From Novosphingobium sp. Chol11 (GTDB lineage: Bacteria; Pseudomonadota; Alphaproteobacteria; Sphingomonadales; Sphingomonadaceae), in assembly GCF_900218065.1 (NCBI RefSeq), contig NZ_OBMU01000001.1, positions 1,470,623 to 1,534,622 on the forward strand: a stretch of 64,000 nucleotides of DNA. Reading direction: 5' to 3'. Position 1 is the stretch's first letter, and the number at the start of each line of letters is the position of its first letter. The notes beneath the pieces were generated by a model that had not been told where the DNA came from, searched no databases, and worked only from the letters and a program-made list of their open reading frames with translations. Position numbers and translations under genes: made by a program. Positions 18,594-27,335 of this stretch are shown piece after piece.

Positions 18594-19886
18594 ATGGTCG
18601 TGATCGCGCAGATCTTCTACTTCGTGTTCCTGATGATGGTCTTCATCGGCCAGCAGCCTTTTGCCTCGCGCACGCAGGATGAGCTGGTGGCGATGGCGGC
18701 GGACAATGACGGGTCGGACCTTTTCAAGCAGGCGCTGTTCATCGGCTTCGCGCTGCTGCTGACGGTGGTGCAGCTGTTGCGGCAGCATCCGCTGAAATAC
18801 CGGTTCACCTTCTGGCCGCTGGCGATCATGCTTGTGTGGTTCCTGATCACTTGCAGCTGGGGCGTCGATCCGTTCGTGTCCTTCAAGCGGGTGATGCAAC
18901 AGTTCATCGTGATCTACATCACCTTCTGCGCATTGGCGCTGATCGGGCCTGAGCGGTTGCTGACGGCGCTGCGATGGGCGCTGATCTCCTCGCTGCTGAT
19001 ATGCTGGGTGTCGATGCCACTGACGTCCGCGGCGGTGCATCCGCCGACCGAGAGCGACAAGGCGCTGATCGGCGCGTGGCGCGGGTTCTTCTTCCACAAG
19101 AATATCGCGGGCGCGGTGATGGCGCTGTGCTTCATCGTGTGCGGCAATGCGTGGATCGACCGGCGCAAATGGTATTATGCGTTGTTTGCCGTCATGGCGT
19201 TCGTCTTCGTCATCGGGACGAAGAGCAAGACGTCGCTGGCGCTGTGCGTGGGGATGCTGGCGATCAGCAACATCTACCGCGCGCTGAGCGATAATACGCA
19301 AAAGCGGGCGATCCTGCTCATCATGCTTGGCTTTGGGATGGTCGGGTTCCTGGGGCTATACATCGCCTACCAGCCGACGATCGAGCGGCTGTTCGCTGAT
19401 CCGACGAGCTTTACCGGGCGCGTGTCGATCTGGCGTGTGGTGTTCGATTATCTGGCGGATCACCCGTTCCTGGGGGCGGGCTTTGGCGGCTTCTGGCAGG
19501 TGGGGGCGAACTCCCCGGCGCATGACTATCTCAACCAGCAGTTCCAGATGCTGACGGCGCATTCGCATGACGGCTATCTGGAGATCTGGGTGACGACCGG
19601 GCCGCTGGGGCTGGCGCTGCTGCTGCTGAGCTTCCTCGCGCTGCCGGCCTATTGGTTCCTGACCGGATCGACCAGGGAGAACCAGCATCTGATGGTTCCA
19701 GCCTTCGCGATCTGGGTGTTCGTCATGTACCAGAATCTGCTGGAAACCTCCTTCTTCGACAAGGACCGGCAGGTTTGGGTGATCTTCCTCGCGGCCATCG
19801 CGACCGCGCACGCAACCTTCAAGGCCAAGCCGCGCCCGCAGTGGCAGCGGCGGCGCATTTCTTCCCGGGAGGCTGTTCATGGCTAG
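18594..19886 (+). CDS. O-antigen ligase/polymerase (Wzy-like) membrane protein
   Basis: 430 residues from the ATG at 18594, which has AGGA 9-10 bases upstream; a start at 18522 (454 residues) is possible but would translate a palindrome. Many membrane helices, with the Wzy_C-type signature late in the protein: FFFHKNIAGAVMAL, GRVSIWRVVFDYL, LGAGFGGFW and HSHDGYLEIW. The HDGYLE motif is typical of O-antigen ligase-family polymerases, which act on the periplasmic side. Overlaps the following transferase by 8 bp. Confidence 0.85.
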   Translation: MVVIAQIFYFVFLMMVFIGQQPFASRTQDELVAMAADNDGSDLFKQALFIGFALLLTVVQLLRQHPLKYRFTFWPLAIMLVWFLITCSWGVDPFVSFKRVMQQFIVIYITFCALALIGPERLLTALRWALISSLLICWVSMPLTSAAVHPPTESDKALIGAWRGFFFHKNIAGAVMALCFIVCGNAWIDRRKWYYALFAVMAFVFVIGTKSKTSLALCVGMLAISNIYRALSDNTQKRAILLIMLGFGMVGFLGLYIAYQPTIERLFADPTSFTGRVSIWRVVFDYLADHPFLGAGFGGFWQVGANSPAHDYLNQQFQMLTAHSHDGYLEIWVTTGPLGLALLLLSFLALPAYWFLTGSTRENQHLMVPAFAIWVFVMYQNLLETSFFDKDRQVWVIFLAAIATAHATFKAKPRPQWQRRRISSREAVHG

Positions 19887-20808
19887 GATCATCGTCTGCA
19901 TCGCCACATGCAACCGGCCGCAGGGGTTGCGGCGGACGCTACATTCGATCGCCGCGCTGGAGACGGCGCATCAGATCGAGGTGCTGATCGCCGATAATGA
20001 CGCCGCCCGGGCCGAAGGCATGGGCGTGGTCGAACGGCTCGCGGCGCAAGGCTATCGCTGGCCGATCAAGGCGCTGCTGGTGGCGGAGCGGGGCATTCCG
20101 GTGGTGCGCAACAGGCTGGTGGCGGAAGCGCTCGCGCGGCCCGGCGCGACGCATGTGGCGATGCTGGACGATGATGAGGCTGCATCGCCCGGCTGGATCG
20201 ATGCGCTGGTGGACACGGCCATGCGGTGGAATGCCGATGTCGTGGGCGGAGCGGTGGCGCGGGAGATGGACGCGCGGGTCGCGCACTGGGCTGCGCGCCA
20301 TCCCTTGTTGCAGGCGAAGCGGCGCGGTAATTCGGGGCCTGTGGCTCTGGTCGACAGTACCGCCAATGTGCTGATGACCGCGCAGGCGCTGCACCAGATG
20401 GGCGAGCGGCCCTTCGACGAACGCATGGCGCTGACCGGCGGGTCGGACAAGCAGTTGTTCAGCCGCATGGCGCGCAAGGGGTTCCGCTTCGCCTGGTCGG
20501 AAGAGGCGCTGGTGACGGAGCTTATCCCGGCGAGCCGGGTGACGGCGAAGTGGCTGCTGATGCGCGGCTACCGGCTGGGCATGACCGACATGATGGTCGA
20601 GCGCTTCCACAAGGGGCGGCTGCGTACCCTGCTGATCGAAGCGCCGCGCATTGCTGCCGGGTTCCTCGTCGGCACGCTGGGCGCTGCCGCAACATTCGAC
20701 CGGGGCAAGCGCGTCGTGCGGCTGGGCAAGCTGTACCGCGCCATCGGCAAGATCGCCGGGATCGCCGGTTTCCGCTATGAAGAATATCGAAAGGTGCACG
20801 GCGCATGA
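19879..20808 (+). CDS. Glycosyltransferase family 2
   Basis: 309 residues. N-terminal GT-A signature: IIVCIATCNRPQGLRRTL, then IEVLIADND and a DxD-like metal site HVAMLDDDEAASPGW. A later TGGSDKQLFSRMARKGFRFAW segment corresponds to the acceptor-side ED motif region. Similar in organisation to the transferase at 24923 (both RP/LDDDE-type). Cytoplasmic face, adding a sugar of the repeat unit; donor unknown. Start overlaps the polymerase gene by 8 bp. Confidence 0.88.
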   Translation: MARIIVCIATCNRPQGLRRTLHSIAALETAHQIEVLIADNDAARAEGMGVVERLAAQGYRWPIKALLVAERGIPVVRNRLVAEALARPGATHVAMLDDDEAASPGWIDALVDTAMRWNADVVGGAVAREMDARVAHWAARHPLLQAKRRGNSGPVALVDSTANVLMTAQALHQMGERPFDERMALTGGSDKQLFSRMARKGFRFAWSEEALVTELIPASRVTAKWLLMRGYRLGMTDMMVERFHKGRLRTLLIEAPRIAAGFLVGTLGAAATFDRGKRVVRLGKLYRAIGKIAGIAGFRYEEYRKVHGA

Positions 20809-21749
20809 GCGATGCCGCCCCCTTCTTTTCCGTGGTCATTCCCCTCTACAACCGCGCGGCGATCGTCGGTGACACGATCCGATCCGTGCTGTCGCAGGAT
20901 TGGCAGGATTTCGAGATCGTCGTGATAGACGATGGATCGCGAGACAATCCCCGGCCTGCGATCGAAGCCATCGGCGACAAGCGGGTGCGCTATATCAGGC
21001 AGGACAATGCCGGAGGCGGGGCGGCGCGCAACCATGGCATCGAAACAGCGCGGGGACGCTATATCGCCTTCCTCGATTCCGACGATCTTTTCCTGCCGGG
21101 AAAGCTATCCATCATTGCCCGCGCGCTGAAGGATGATGACGGCCGCACGGTCCTCTATTCGCGGATGAAGGTAGACCGGGGTGTCGACCGTTACTGGATA
21201 AGGCCCGATCGGGGCATCCGGGACGGCGAGGATGTCGGCGAATATCTGTTCTGCGCCAATCAGTTCATGCAGACGTCGACCATGGTCGTGCCAAGCGACT
21301 TGGCGCGCAAGGTGTTGTTCGATCCGGCTCTGAAAAAGGGACAGGATCTGGACTTCTGCGTCCGGTTGCAGGGCGCCGGGGCGCGGTTCAAGATGGTCGA
21401 GGAGCCGCTGACGGTCTGGCTCGATGCGACCGAAGCGGGCCGTACATCCTATGTCCGGGGCTATGAAACGTCGCTCGATTGGCTCGACCGCTGCGGTCAT
21501 ATGCTGACTGGCCGGGCACGGCGCGGCTATCGCGCGACCGTGCTCGCCTATCATATGGCGCCTGTCCGGCCCCTCGCCGCCCTCCGTGATCTGGTGGTCG
21601 GCCTGTTTGCGGGCGGCGTACCGCCAACGGTGGTCGCGCGGCAGCTGCTGCGGTCGTTCCTCCCAAAGCCGCTCTACCGGTCGCTGGTGAACCGCTTCGT
21701 GCTGCGGTTCGGCAAAGGCGAACCGGCCCATGGCGGGGCGCGGTCGTGA
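20805..21749 (+). CDS. Glycosyltransferase family 2
   Basis: 314 residues with the canonical GT2 start FFSVVIPLYNRAAIVGDTI, DFEIVVIDDGSRD, AARNHGIETARGRYIAFLDSDD metal-binding region and a KKGQDLDFCVRL segment. Related to the next gene (21749), which has the same order of motifs, so the two probably arose by duplication. ATGA overlap with the previous gene. Confidence 0.9.
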   Translation: MSDAAPFFSVVIPLYNRAAIVGDTIRSVLSQDWQDFEIVVIDDGSRDNPRPAIEAIGDKRVRYIRQDNAGGGAARNHGIETARGRYIAFLDSDDLFLPGKLSIIARALKDDDGRTVLYSRMKVDRGVDRYWIRPDRGIRDGEDVGEYLFCANQFMQTSTMVVPSDLARKVLFDPALKKGQDLDFCVRLQGAGARFKMVEEPLTVWLDATEAGRTSYVRGYETSLDWLDRCGHMLTGRARRGYRATVLAYHMAPVRPLAALRDLVVGLFAGGVPPTVVARQLLRSFLPKPLYRSLVNRFVLRFGKGEPAHGGARS

Positions 21750-22717
21750 TGACGGCGTGGCAATCGCCATCGCAGCTGCAGGCTGCCGTCGCCGAACCCG
21801 TTTTTTCGGTCGTCATCCCCACCTATCAGCGGCGCGACGCTGTCGTGGCCGCAGTGCTGTCCGCGCTGGAGCAGAGCATCGCGGTAATCGAGGTGATCGT
21901 CGTCATCGATGGGTCGACGGACGGCACCGAATTGGCGCTTCAGGCCATCAAGGACCCGCGCCTGTCTATCATCGTGCAGCAGAACCGGGGTGCATCGGCA
22001 GCGCGCAACGCTGGCATCGATCAGGCACGGGGGCGATATATCGCATTTCTGGACTGCGACGACCGTTTCCTGCCGCATCATCTGGCCGACCTGCTGCCGC
22101 TGTTGGAGGAGAATGAAAATATCGTCGCCTATGGCCAGGTGCTGGCAGACCGGGGCGGCGGGCGTAATTTCCTGAAGCCTCCACGCGCGATACAGCGCAA
22201 CGAGCCGGTTGATCGCTACCTGATGTGCGATCGAGGCTTCATCCAGACGAGCAGCGTGGCGCTCAGCCGCTCGCTGGCGGAGAAGGTGCGGTATCGCGAA
22301 GATGTGAAGTTCGGCGATGATACCGATTTTGCGCTGCGCCTGTCGCTGGCAGGGGCAGTCTTCGTGATGGCGAGCCGCCCCGGCACCATCTGGACCGACA
22401 GGCAGGCGCAGGACCGCTTGTCGCAGGTTCGCGGCAATGTCGGGAGCCTGGCGTGGCTGGCCGACCTGCGCCCGCATATCTCCACGCGTGCCTTTTCGGG
22501 CTATATGGGCTGGCATGCCGCAAAGAGCATCTGGCCGACCGAGCGGCTGCGCGCCATCCGCTATTATCTGACGGCCCTTTTGCATGGCGCTTATGGCCCG
22601 CGCCTGGCGGGGGCCGTGCTGATGCAGATCGTCCTGCCTGACGGTGTTTACCGAAGCCTATGCGACCGGTGGATCGATGTCTCGCGCCTTTTCACTGGAC
22701 GGAGGCAGAGCCTGTGA
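21749..22717 (+). CDS. Glycosyltransferase family 2
   Basis: About 322 residues from the ATG at 21749 (TGATG overlap); a GTG one codon earlier is also possible. GT2 motifs: VFSVVIPTYQRRDAVV, IEVIVVIDGSTDGT, SAARNAGIDQARGRYIAFLDCDDRF, and FGDDTDFALRLSLAG. The metal-site motif reads DCDD rather than the DSDD of its neighbour at 20805, with which it shares overall organisation. Acceptor and donor sugars unknown. Confidence 0.9.
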   Translation: MTAWQSPSQLQAAVAEPVFSVVIPTYQRRDAVVAAVLSALEQSIAVIEVIVVIDGSTDGTELALQAIKDPRLSIIVQQNRGASAARNAGIDQARGRYIAFLDCDDRFLPHHLADLLPLLEENENIVAYGQVLADRGGGRNFLKPPRAIQRNEPVDRYLMCDRGFIQTSSVALSRSLAEKVRYREDVKFGDDTDFALRLSLAGAVFVMASRPGTIWTDRQAQDRLSQVRGNVGSLAWLADLRPHISTRAFSGYMGWHAAKSIWPTERLRAIRYYLTALLHGAYGPRLAGAVLMQIVLPDGVYRSLCDRWIDVSRLFTGRRQSL

Positions 22718-23844
22718 TGCGGCGCGAATTCCTGACAGGCGCAGCGACATTGGCCGCCTGCTCCCCCATACCGCCCGGCGCCGCGCGCGTGGTGTCGCGC
22801 GAAGGGCTGGCCGATCACGCCAGACAATCCGGCCGCTATTTTGGCGCGGCCGTGAAGTCGCGGCTGCTGCGCGAGGACAGGGCCTACCGCGCGGCGGCCG
22901 CGCGGGAATGCAACATATTGGTGCAGGAATATGAACTGAAGCGCAAAACCGCCGAACCCAAGCCCGGCAAATATGATTTCAAGGGCGCGGACGAGATCAT
23001 CGATTTCGCGCAGCAGCATGGGATGCGGGCGCGTGGGCACACGCTGGTCTGGTACACGGCCAATCCCACATGGCTGGAACCAGCGGTGGAGCGCGCGGGG
23101 AAAGCGGAACAGCGACGCTTGATGACCAGCTATATCGACGTCGCCATGCGCCGCTATGCGGGCCGGATCAGCGAATGGGACGTGGTCAACGAGACGCTGG
23201 AACCCAATCAGGGCCGAGCAGACGGCATGCGTGCGGAAAACCTTTGGATGAAAGCCATGGGCGAACATTATATCGACCTCGCCTTCCACCGCGCCCGAGA
23301 AGTCGATGGCGACGCTACGCTGTTCCTCGGCGACTATGGACTGGAGCATGATTCCCCGCGGTGCGAACGGCGGCGGACGGCGATGCTGAAGCTGCTCGAT
23401 CGCTTGCTCGGGCGCGGCGTGCCGATCGATGCTGTCGGAGTTCAGGGGCACTTGAAGCCCTATAGGGAGCCCTTCAAGCAACGGCAGTTCGCAGACTTTC
23501 TCGACACATTGAGCGGATATGGGCTGAAGCTGGCGATCACCGAACTGGACATTGCCGATCGTGGCGGGCCGCCCAATCCGGAAAAACGAGACCGCGAGGT
23601 TGCGGCGTTCGGCAAGGCTTTCCTCGATGTCGCCCTGGACAATCCTGCGGTGGAATCGGTGCTCTGCTGGGGCATTTCCGATCAATATTCCTGGCTGTCC
23701 AATTATCCGGAATATAAGTGGCCGGACGGGCAATTGTCGCGTGGCCTGCCCTTCGACGGCAAGATGGCGCGCAAGCCATTTTGGGATGCGATTGCGGGCG
23801 CGTTCGATGCGGCGCCGCCTGTCGGCAGGAGGAACCGAGCATGA
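22717..23844 (+). CDS. Glycoside hydrolase family 10 (endo-xylanase-like), exported
   Basis: 375 residues from the ATG at 22717, which overlaps the previous stop by one base. The N-terminus MRREFLTGAATLAAC combines a twin-arginine motif with a lipobox-like LAAC, so the enzyme may be a Tat-exported lipoprotein. GH10 marks: RGHTLVWYTANPTW, EWDVVNETLEPNQG (acid/base Glu), GVQGHLKPYR and ITELDIAD (nucleophile Glu), then CWGISDQYSW. GH10 enzymes cut beta-1,4-xylan or related beta-glycans. Embedded and translationally coupled in the exopolysaccharide operon, it more likely trims the operon's own polymer than digests plant xylan (inference). Confidence 0.88.
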   Translation: MRREFLTGAATLAACSPIPPGAARVVSREGLADHARQSGRYFGAAVKSRLLREDRAYRAAAARECNILVQEYELKRKTAEPKPGKYDFKGADEIIDFAQQHGMRARGHTLVWYTANPTWLEPAVERAGKAEQRRLMTSYIDVAMRRYAGRISEWDVVNETLEPNQGRADGMRAENLWMKAMGEHYIDLAFHRAREVDGDATLFLGDYGLEHDSPRCERRRTAMLKLLDRLLGRGVPIDAVGVQGHLKPYREPFKQRQFADFLDTLSGYGLKLAITELDIADRGGPPNPEKRDREVAAFGKAFLDVALDNPAVESVLCWGISDQYSWLSNYPEYKWPDGQLSRGLPFDGKMARKPFWDAIAGAFDAAPPVGRRNRA

Positions 23845-24926
23845 GGGTCGCTTCCCTGACAGGCCTGCGCGGGGTCGCGGCGGTTTCCGTCCTGCTTTAT
23901 CATATCCCGCATCAGCCGGCCTTTTCGCAGTTTGCGATTCCCCTGTTCTCGCGCGCCTATCTGGCCGTGGACCTGTTCTTTATCCTGAGCGGCTTCGTCA
24001 TTTCCTACGGTTATCATGACCGGGTCGTGACGCATCTGAGCCGGGCAAGCTATGCCGACTTCCTGATCAATCGCATGGCCCGGGTGTGGCCGCTGCACCT
24101 GATCGTGACATTGGTGTTCGGGCTTCGCATCCTGCTGAACGTTTCCGGCAACCAGTCGATCGACTTGAACGCGGGCAACGTGATCAGCAATCTATTCATG
24201 GTGCAAAGCTGGGGATGGGGAACGGAGCCGATCGCTGGCAATAGCTGGTCGGTCAGTACGGAAGTCGCCGCCTACCTGATCTATCCCCTGATTGCGATGC
24301 TGGCCTTTTCGCGCCTGGCCTGGGCGCAGGCGGCGCTTTGCATCGGGGTGCTGATGTTCGTGGCATCCTCGGGCCTTGGATCGAGCGGGCCGCTGGACGT
24401 CAACGATAGCGACAGCGTGTTGACGCTGTTGCGCTGCGTTGCGGGCTTCTCGCTGGGCGTACTGACATATCGGGTTGCGGACCATCCTGTATGCAAGGCG
24501 GTGATCGATCGCAGGGGCGGCTTTGCAGGGGTCTGCGCCCTGATCGCGCTGGCGCTGCTGTTGCCGGGAGCCGATGTGCTGGTCGTGTGCCTGATGCCTG
24601 CGCTGGTGCTGAGCTGCTATTATGATGGGCCTGCCGCGCGCGCTGTGATGGCCAACCGATTGAGCTTTCACCTCGGCCTCATCAGCTATTCCATCTATCT
24701 TTGGCATCCGCTGGTGCGTGACGTCGCGGCGCGTACGATGGGTGTGGCGCAGCGGCACGGGATTGCCGGGATGGATTGGCTGTTCGTGCTGGGGATGCTG
24801 GTCGTCACCTGGCTGATTTGCTGGGTCAGCTACCTGTTGATCGAGGTGCGCGGGCATCAGCTGATCAAGTGGATGCAAAAGGGACGTCCGCAGCGCCCGG
24901 CAGCACTGGAACCCGCGGCGCCATGA
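23841..24926 (+). CDS. Acyltransferase 3 family membrane protein (OafA/YrhL-like)
   Basis: 361 residues from the ATG at 23841 (ATGA overlap with the GH10 gene). The N-terminus has LTGLRGVAAVSVLLYHI, which contains the family histidine, then FFILSGFVISYGY and about nine or ten membrane helices; NSWSVSTEVAAYLIYPL and ISYSIYLWHPL are typical. These proteins O-acetylate or otherwise O-acylate surface polysaccharides across the inner membrane. Likely adds acyl groups to the polymer of this operon. Confidence 0.9.
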   Translation: MRVASLTGLRGVAAVSVLLYHIPHQPAFSQFAIPLFSRAYLAVDLFFILSGFVISYGYHDRVVTHLSRASYADFLINRMARVWPLHLIVTLVFGLRILLNVSGNQSIDLNAGNVISNLFMVQSWGWGTEPIAGNSWSVSTEVAAYLIYPLIAMLAFSRLAWAQAALCIGVLMFVASSGLGSSGPLDVNDSDSVLTLLRCVAGFSLGVLTYRVADHPVCKAVIDRRGGFAGVCALIALALLLPGADVLVVCLMPALVLSCYYDGPAARAVMANRLSFHLGLISYSIYLWHPLVRDVAARTMGVAQRHGIAGMDWLFVLGMLVVTWLICWVSYLLIEVRGHQLIKWMQKGRPQRPAALEPAAP

Positions 24927-25849
24927 TGGGCAAGCCGATCTGGATCGCCATCCCGACATTCAAGCGGCCAGCCGAATTGCGGCACTTGCTGGAAACGCTG
25001 GCGCGGCTGGTGCGGGGGCAGGATGTCATGGTGCTGGTCGCCGACAATGACGGGCAGGCTGCGGATGGCGCTGCGGTGGTGGAGGCTTTGCGAGGGGACG
25101 GCTATCCCCTCCCCCTTAGGCTGCTGCGGGTGGCGGAGCCGGGGCTTTGCTCTGTCCGCAACGCGATATGTGAAACGGCGATGGCTGATCCGACGATGCG
25201 GTTCATCGCCATGATCGATGATGACGAGTGGCCTCAGCCGGGCTGGCTGGACGCCCTGCTCGCCTGTCAGGCGCAAGTGGGCGCGGATGTGGTGGCGGGA
25301 CCTGTCGACTTTCACTTCATGGGAAAGCCGCCGCGATGGGCCGGGCAGACGCTCGTGTTCCGGCCCGAACGGCGCGCCTGGGGAGCGACGGGGATGCTGT
25401 GGGCGAGCAATAACCTGCTGGTGAGCCGCAGGGCGCTGGAGATGGTGACGCGGCCGTGGTTCGATCCGCGCTTCAATCGCAGCGGCGGCGAGGATCTGGA
25501 TTTCCTGGCGCGATTGCGGGAAGCGGGCGCGCGGTTCGCCTGGGCACCCGAGGCGCGTGTCAGCGAATGGGTTCCGCCGGAGCGGGCGAAGCTGAGCTGG
25601 GTGCTCAAGCGGATGTGGCGGATCGGCTTTACCGAGACTTTGGCACGGCGGAAGCGGGGGCCGGGGCGCCTGGCCCGGCTTGCGCTGTTCGGCCGGACGC
25701 TGGGCATATTGGCATTGCGCACCGTTGGCCTTGCGGGGCTGATCCTGCCCGGCGCGCACCGCGTGGACGTTGCCGGGCAGTGGGTGAAATGCTGGGGACG
25801 CCTCTATGCCCTCTCGGGCGGCGCCCACAGCCATTATGGCGCGTTGTAG
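24923..25849 (+). CDS. Glycosyltransferase family 2
   Basis: 308 residues; ATG at 24923 overlaps the preceding stop. Starts IWIAIPTFKRPAELRHLLETL, then VLVADND and FIAMIDDDEWPQPGWLDALL as the metal-site region, and GGEDLDFLARLREAGARF later. Its layout resembles the transferase at 19879 more than those at 20805/21749. It is the last gene of the plus-strand operon and overlaps the GH16 gene tail to tail by 16 bp. Confidence 0.88.
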   Translation: MMGKPIWIAIPTFKRPAELRHLLETLARLVRGQDVMVLVADNDGQAADGAAVVEALRGDGYPLPLRLLRVAEPGLCSVRNAICETAMADPTMRFIAMIDDDEWPQPGWLDALLACQAQVGADVVAGPVDFHFMGKPPRWAGQTLVFRPERRAWGATGMLWASNNLLVSRRALEMVTRPWFDPRFNRSGGEDLDFLARLREAGARFAWAPEARVSEWVPPERAKLSWVLKRMWRIGFTETLARRKRGPGRLARLALFGRTLGILALRTVGLAGLILPGAHRVDVAGQWVKCWGRLYALSGGAHSHYGAL

Positions 25850-27222
25850 ATACGGAAGCTCTTGATGATCATGTCGCCCGAGCCGTCATCATAGGCCCCG
25901 CTGGTTTTCACCGCGACGTCCATGATCGGATACCAGCGGTGCCCCTGGAAGGGATTGACCGACTGATAGGTTTCGACCCCGTCCACGAACCAGGTGATAT
26001 AGTCGCGCTGAATATCCACCGCGAAGCTGTGGAAACCCTGGGAGAAGCCGTTCAGGCCGTAAGCCTGCTCCGCCTGGATCGTGACGCCCCGCTGAAAGCT
26101 GCGCACGCCGCCGCTGCCGCCATGGATGGTCTGGCCGATGTGGCGGTCGAAGTCCCAATAGCTCTGATAGCCAAAGCCTTCATAGATATCGATTTCGGGC
26201 GGCCAGCCGCTGGTGGAGATCAGCCAGAATGCAGGCCATGATCCGCGGCGGCTGGGCATCTTCGCTACCCATTCATATTGGCCGTAGCCGATCTGCGAGG
26301 CGATGAAGTTGCGGCCGTCCAGTACGGTGGCGCCATAATACCAGTTCTGGCCTTCATACCAGATGGGCGTCTTGAGCTTCTGGCTGTGCAGGACGAGCCC
26401 CTGCGTACCCCAGTAGACGGGCCCCTCCACGCCGGGGAAGACGGATGAATCGAGGTAGAGGCCGGCTTCGCCATTGGCGATCTGGGTGCGGCCATGCGAG
26501 AGCGAGGTGGCCCAGCGGTCCCAGCCGCCGTCAGGGGAGCGCTTGTGCGTCTCCTTCTTAAGCTCGAACTGAAGCGTGCCCGTCGCCGCGAAGGCGCGAG
26601 GTTGGCGGAAGGTGCCGCTTGCCTTGAGCGTCGGCGCGGCGGCGCTGGTAGCGGTGATGGTCGCGAGCGATTGCCCCTGCAGGCCGCCCCAGGGTGCTTC
26701 GCGCAGCTTCACCTGGAACTGCTGTCCTTCGGCGAGGCTGGTGATCGGCACCTCGACCGTCTGGACGAGCGGATCGCCGGGGCGGAAGATGACGACCGTG
26801 TCGACGGTCTGGTAATTATATCCCGACAACGCTCGCAGCGTGCCTGATCCGTTAATCGTGATGACCCGCGCGATGACCGTGTTGGGCGTCGGCCGGTCCA
26901 GCGTCACCGGCACATAAGCAGTGCCGCTGCCCGGAAGAACCGTGGCATTGCCCAGCGACAGTGTCGCCTTGTCCGGCAGCTTTGTACCGCTGGCGAAATC
27001 GAAAGTGGAAAAGCTCGACGTCATGGTCGAGCTCGGACCAGTCGTGGACGAAGTCGTCGAAGATGTGGTCAACGCTGGTGCGCTGCCCAGCAGAGTGGTT
27101 GTCGATCCAGTCGATGAGGTGGGTGACGATCCGCCCGATATGATTGTCGCGGCCCCCGCCGCCATGACGCACAAAAGCGATAATCCGGCTCCAACCATGG
27201 AGCCGGTCAGCCTGATATTCAT
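25834..27222 (-). CDS. Exported glycoside hydrolase family 16 protein with Calx-beta-like domain
   Basis: 462 residues. Signal peptide at 1-25, then a Ser/Thr/Gly-rich linker (about 28-75). Residues about 80-165 form a Calx-beta-like module (NATVLPGSGTAYVPVTLDR, GYNYQTVDTVVIFRPGD). The C-terminal GH16 domain has the catalytic EIDIYE motif, flanked by WPAFWLISTSGWPP and a later HSFAVDIQRDYITWFVDG. GH16 enzymes cleave beta-1,3/1,4-glucans and galactans. Its ATG is preceded by the GGGTTGCA leader motif shared with two other genes of the locus. A second glycanase in the locus besides the GH10 enzyme. Confidence 0.88.
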   Translation of the reverse strand: MNIRLTGSMVGAGLSLLCVMAAGAATIISGGSSPTSSTGSTTTLLGSAPALTTSSTTSSTTGPSSTMTSSFSTFDFASGTKLPDKATLSLGNATVLPGSGTAYVPVTLDRPTPNTVIARVITINGSGTLRALSGYNYQTVDTVVIFRPGDPLVQTVEVPITSLAEGQQFQVKLREAPWGGLQGQSLATITATSAAAPTLKASGTFRQPRAFAATGTLQFELKKETHKRSPDGGWDRWATSLSHGRTQIANGEAGLYLDSSVFPGVEGPVYWGTQGLVLHSQKLKTPIWYEGQNWYYGATVLDGRNFIASQIGYGQYEWVAKMPSRRGSWPAFWLISTSGWPPEIDIYEGFGYQSYWDFDRHIGQTIHGGSGGVRSFQRGVTIQAEQAYGLNGFSQGFHSFAVDIQRDYITWFVDGVETYQSVNPFQGHRWYPIMDVAVKTSGAYDDGSGDMIIKSFRIYNAP

Positions 27223-27292
27223 GTTTGCAACCCCCGCTTATTAGCCCCCTTAGGGTCCTATACGAAGGTTAACAAAAACTTCCGGTCAAGCA

Positions 27293-27329
27293 CGGCTCAT
27301 CGCAAAGGAGAGATCTTTGCGACGAGCCG
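27293..27329 (-). terminator. Stem-loop downstream of the UDP-glucose dehydrogenase gene
   Basis: CGGCTC plus CGCAAAG (27293-27307) pairs with CTTTGCG plus GAGCCG (27315-27329), a 13-bp stem with one 2-nt internal mismatch, just 6 bases past the stop of the minus-strand gene at 27336. A T-rich run follows about 15 bases later on the minus strand, so termination or 3'-end protection are both possible. Confidence 0.5.
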
Positions 27330-27335
27330 AGGAAC

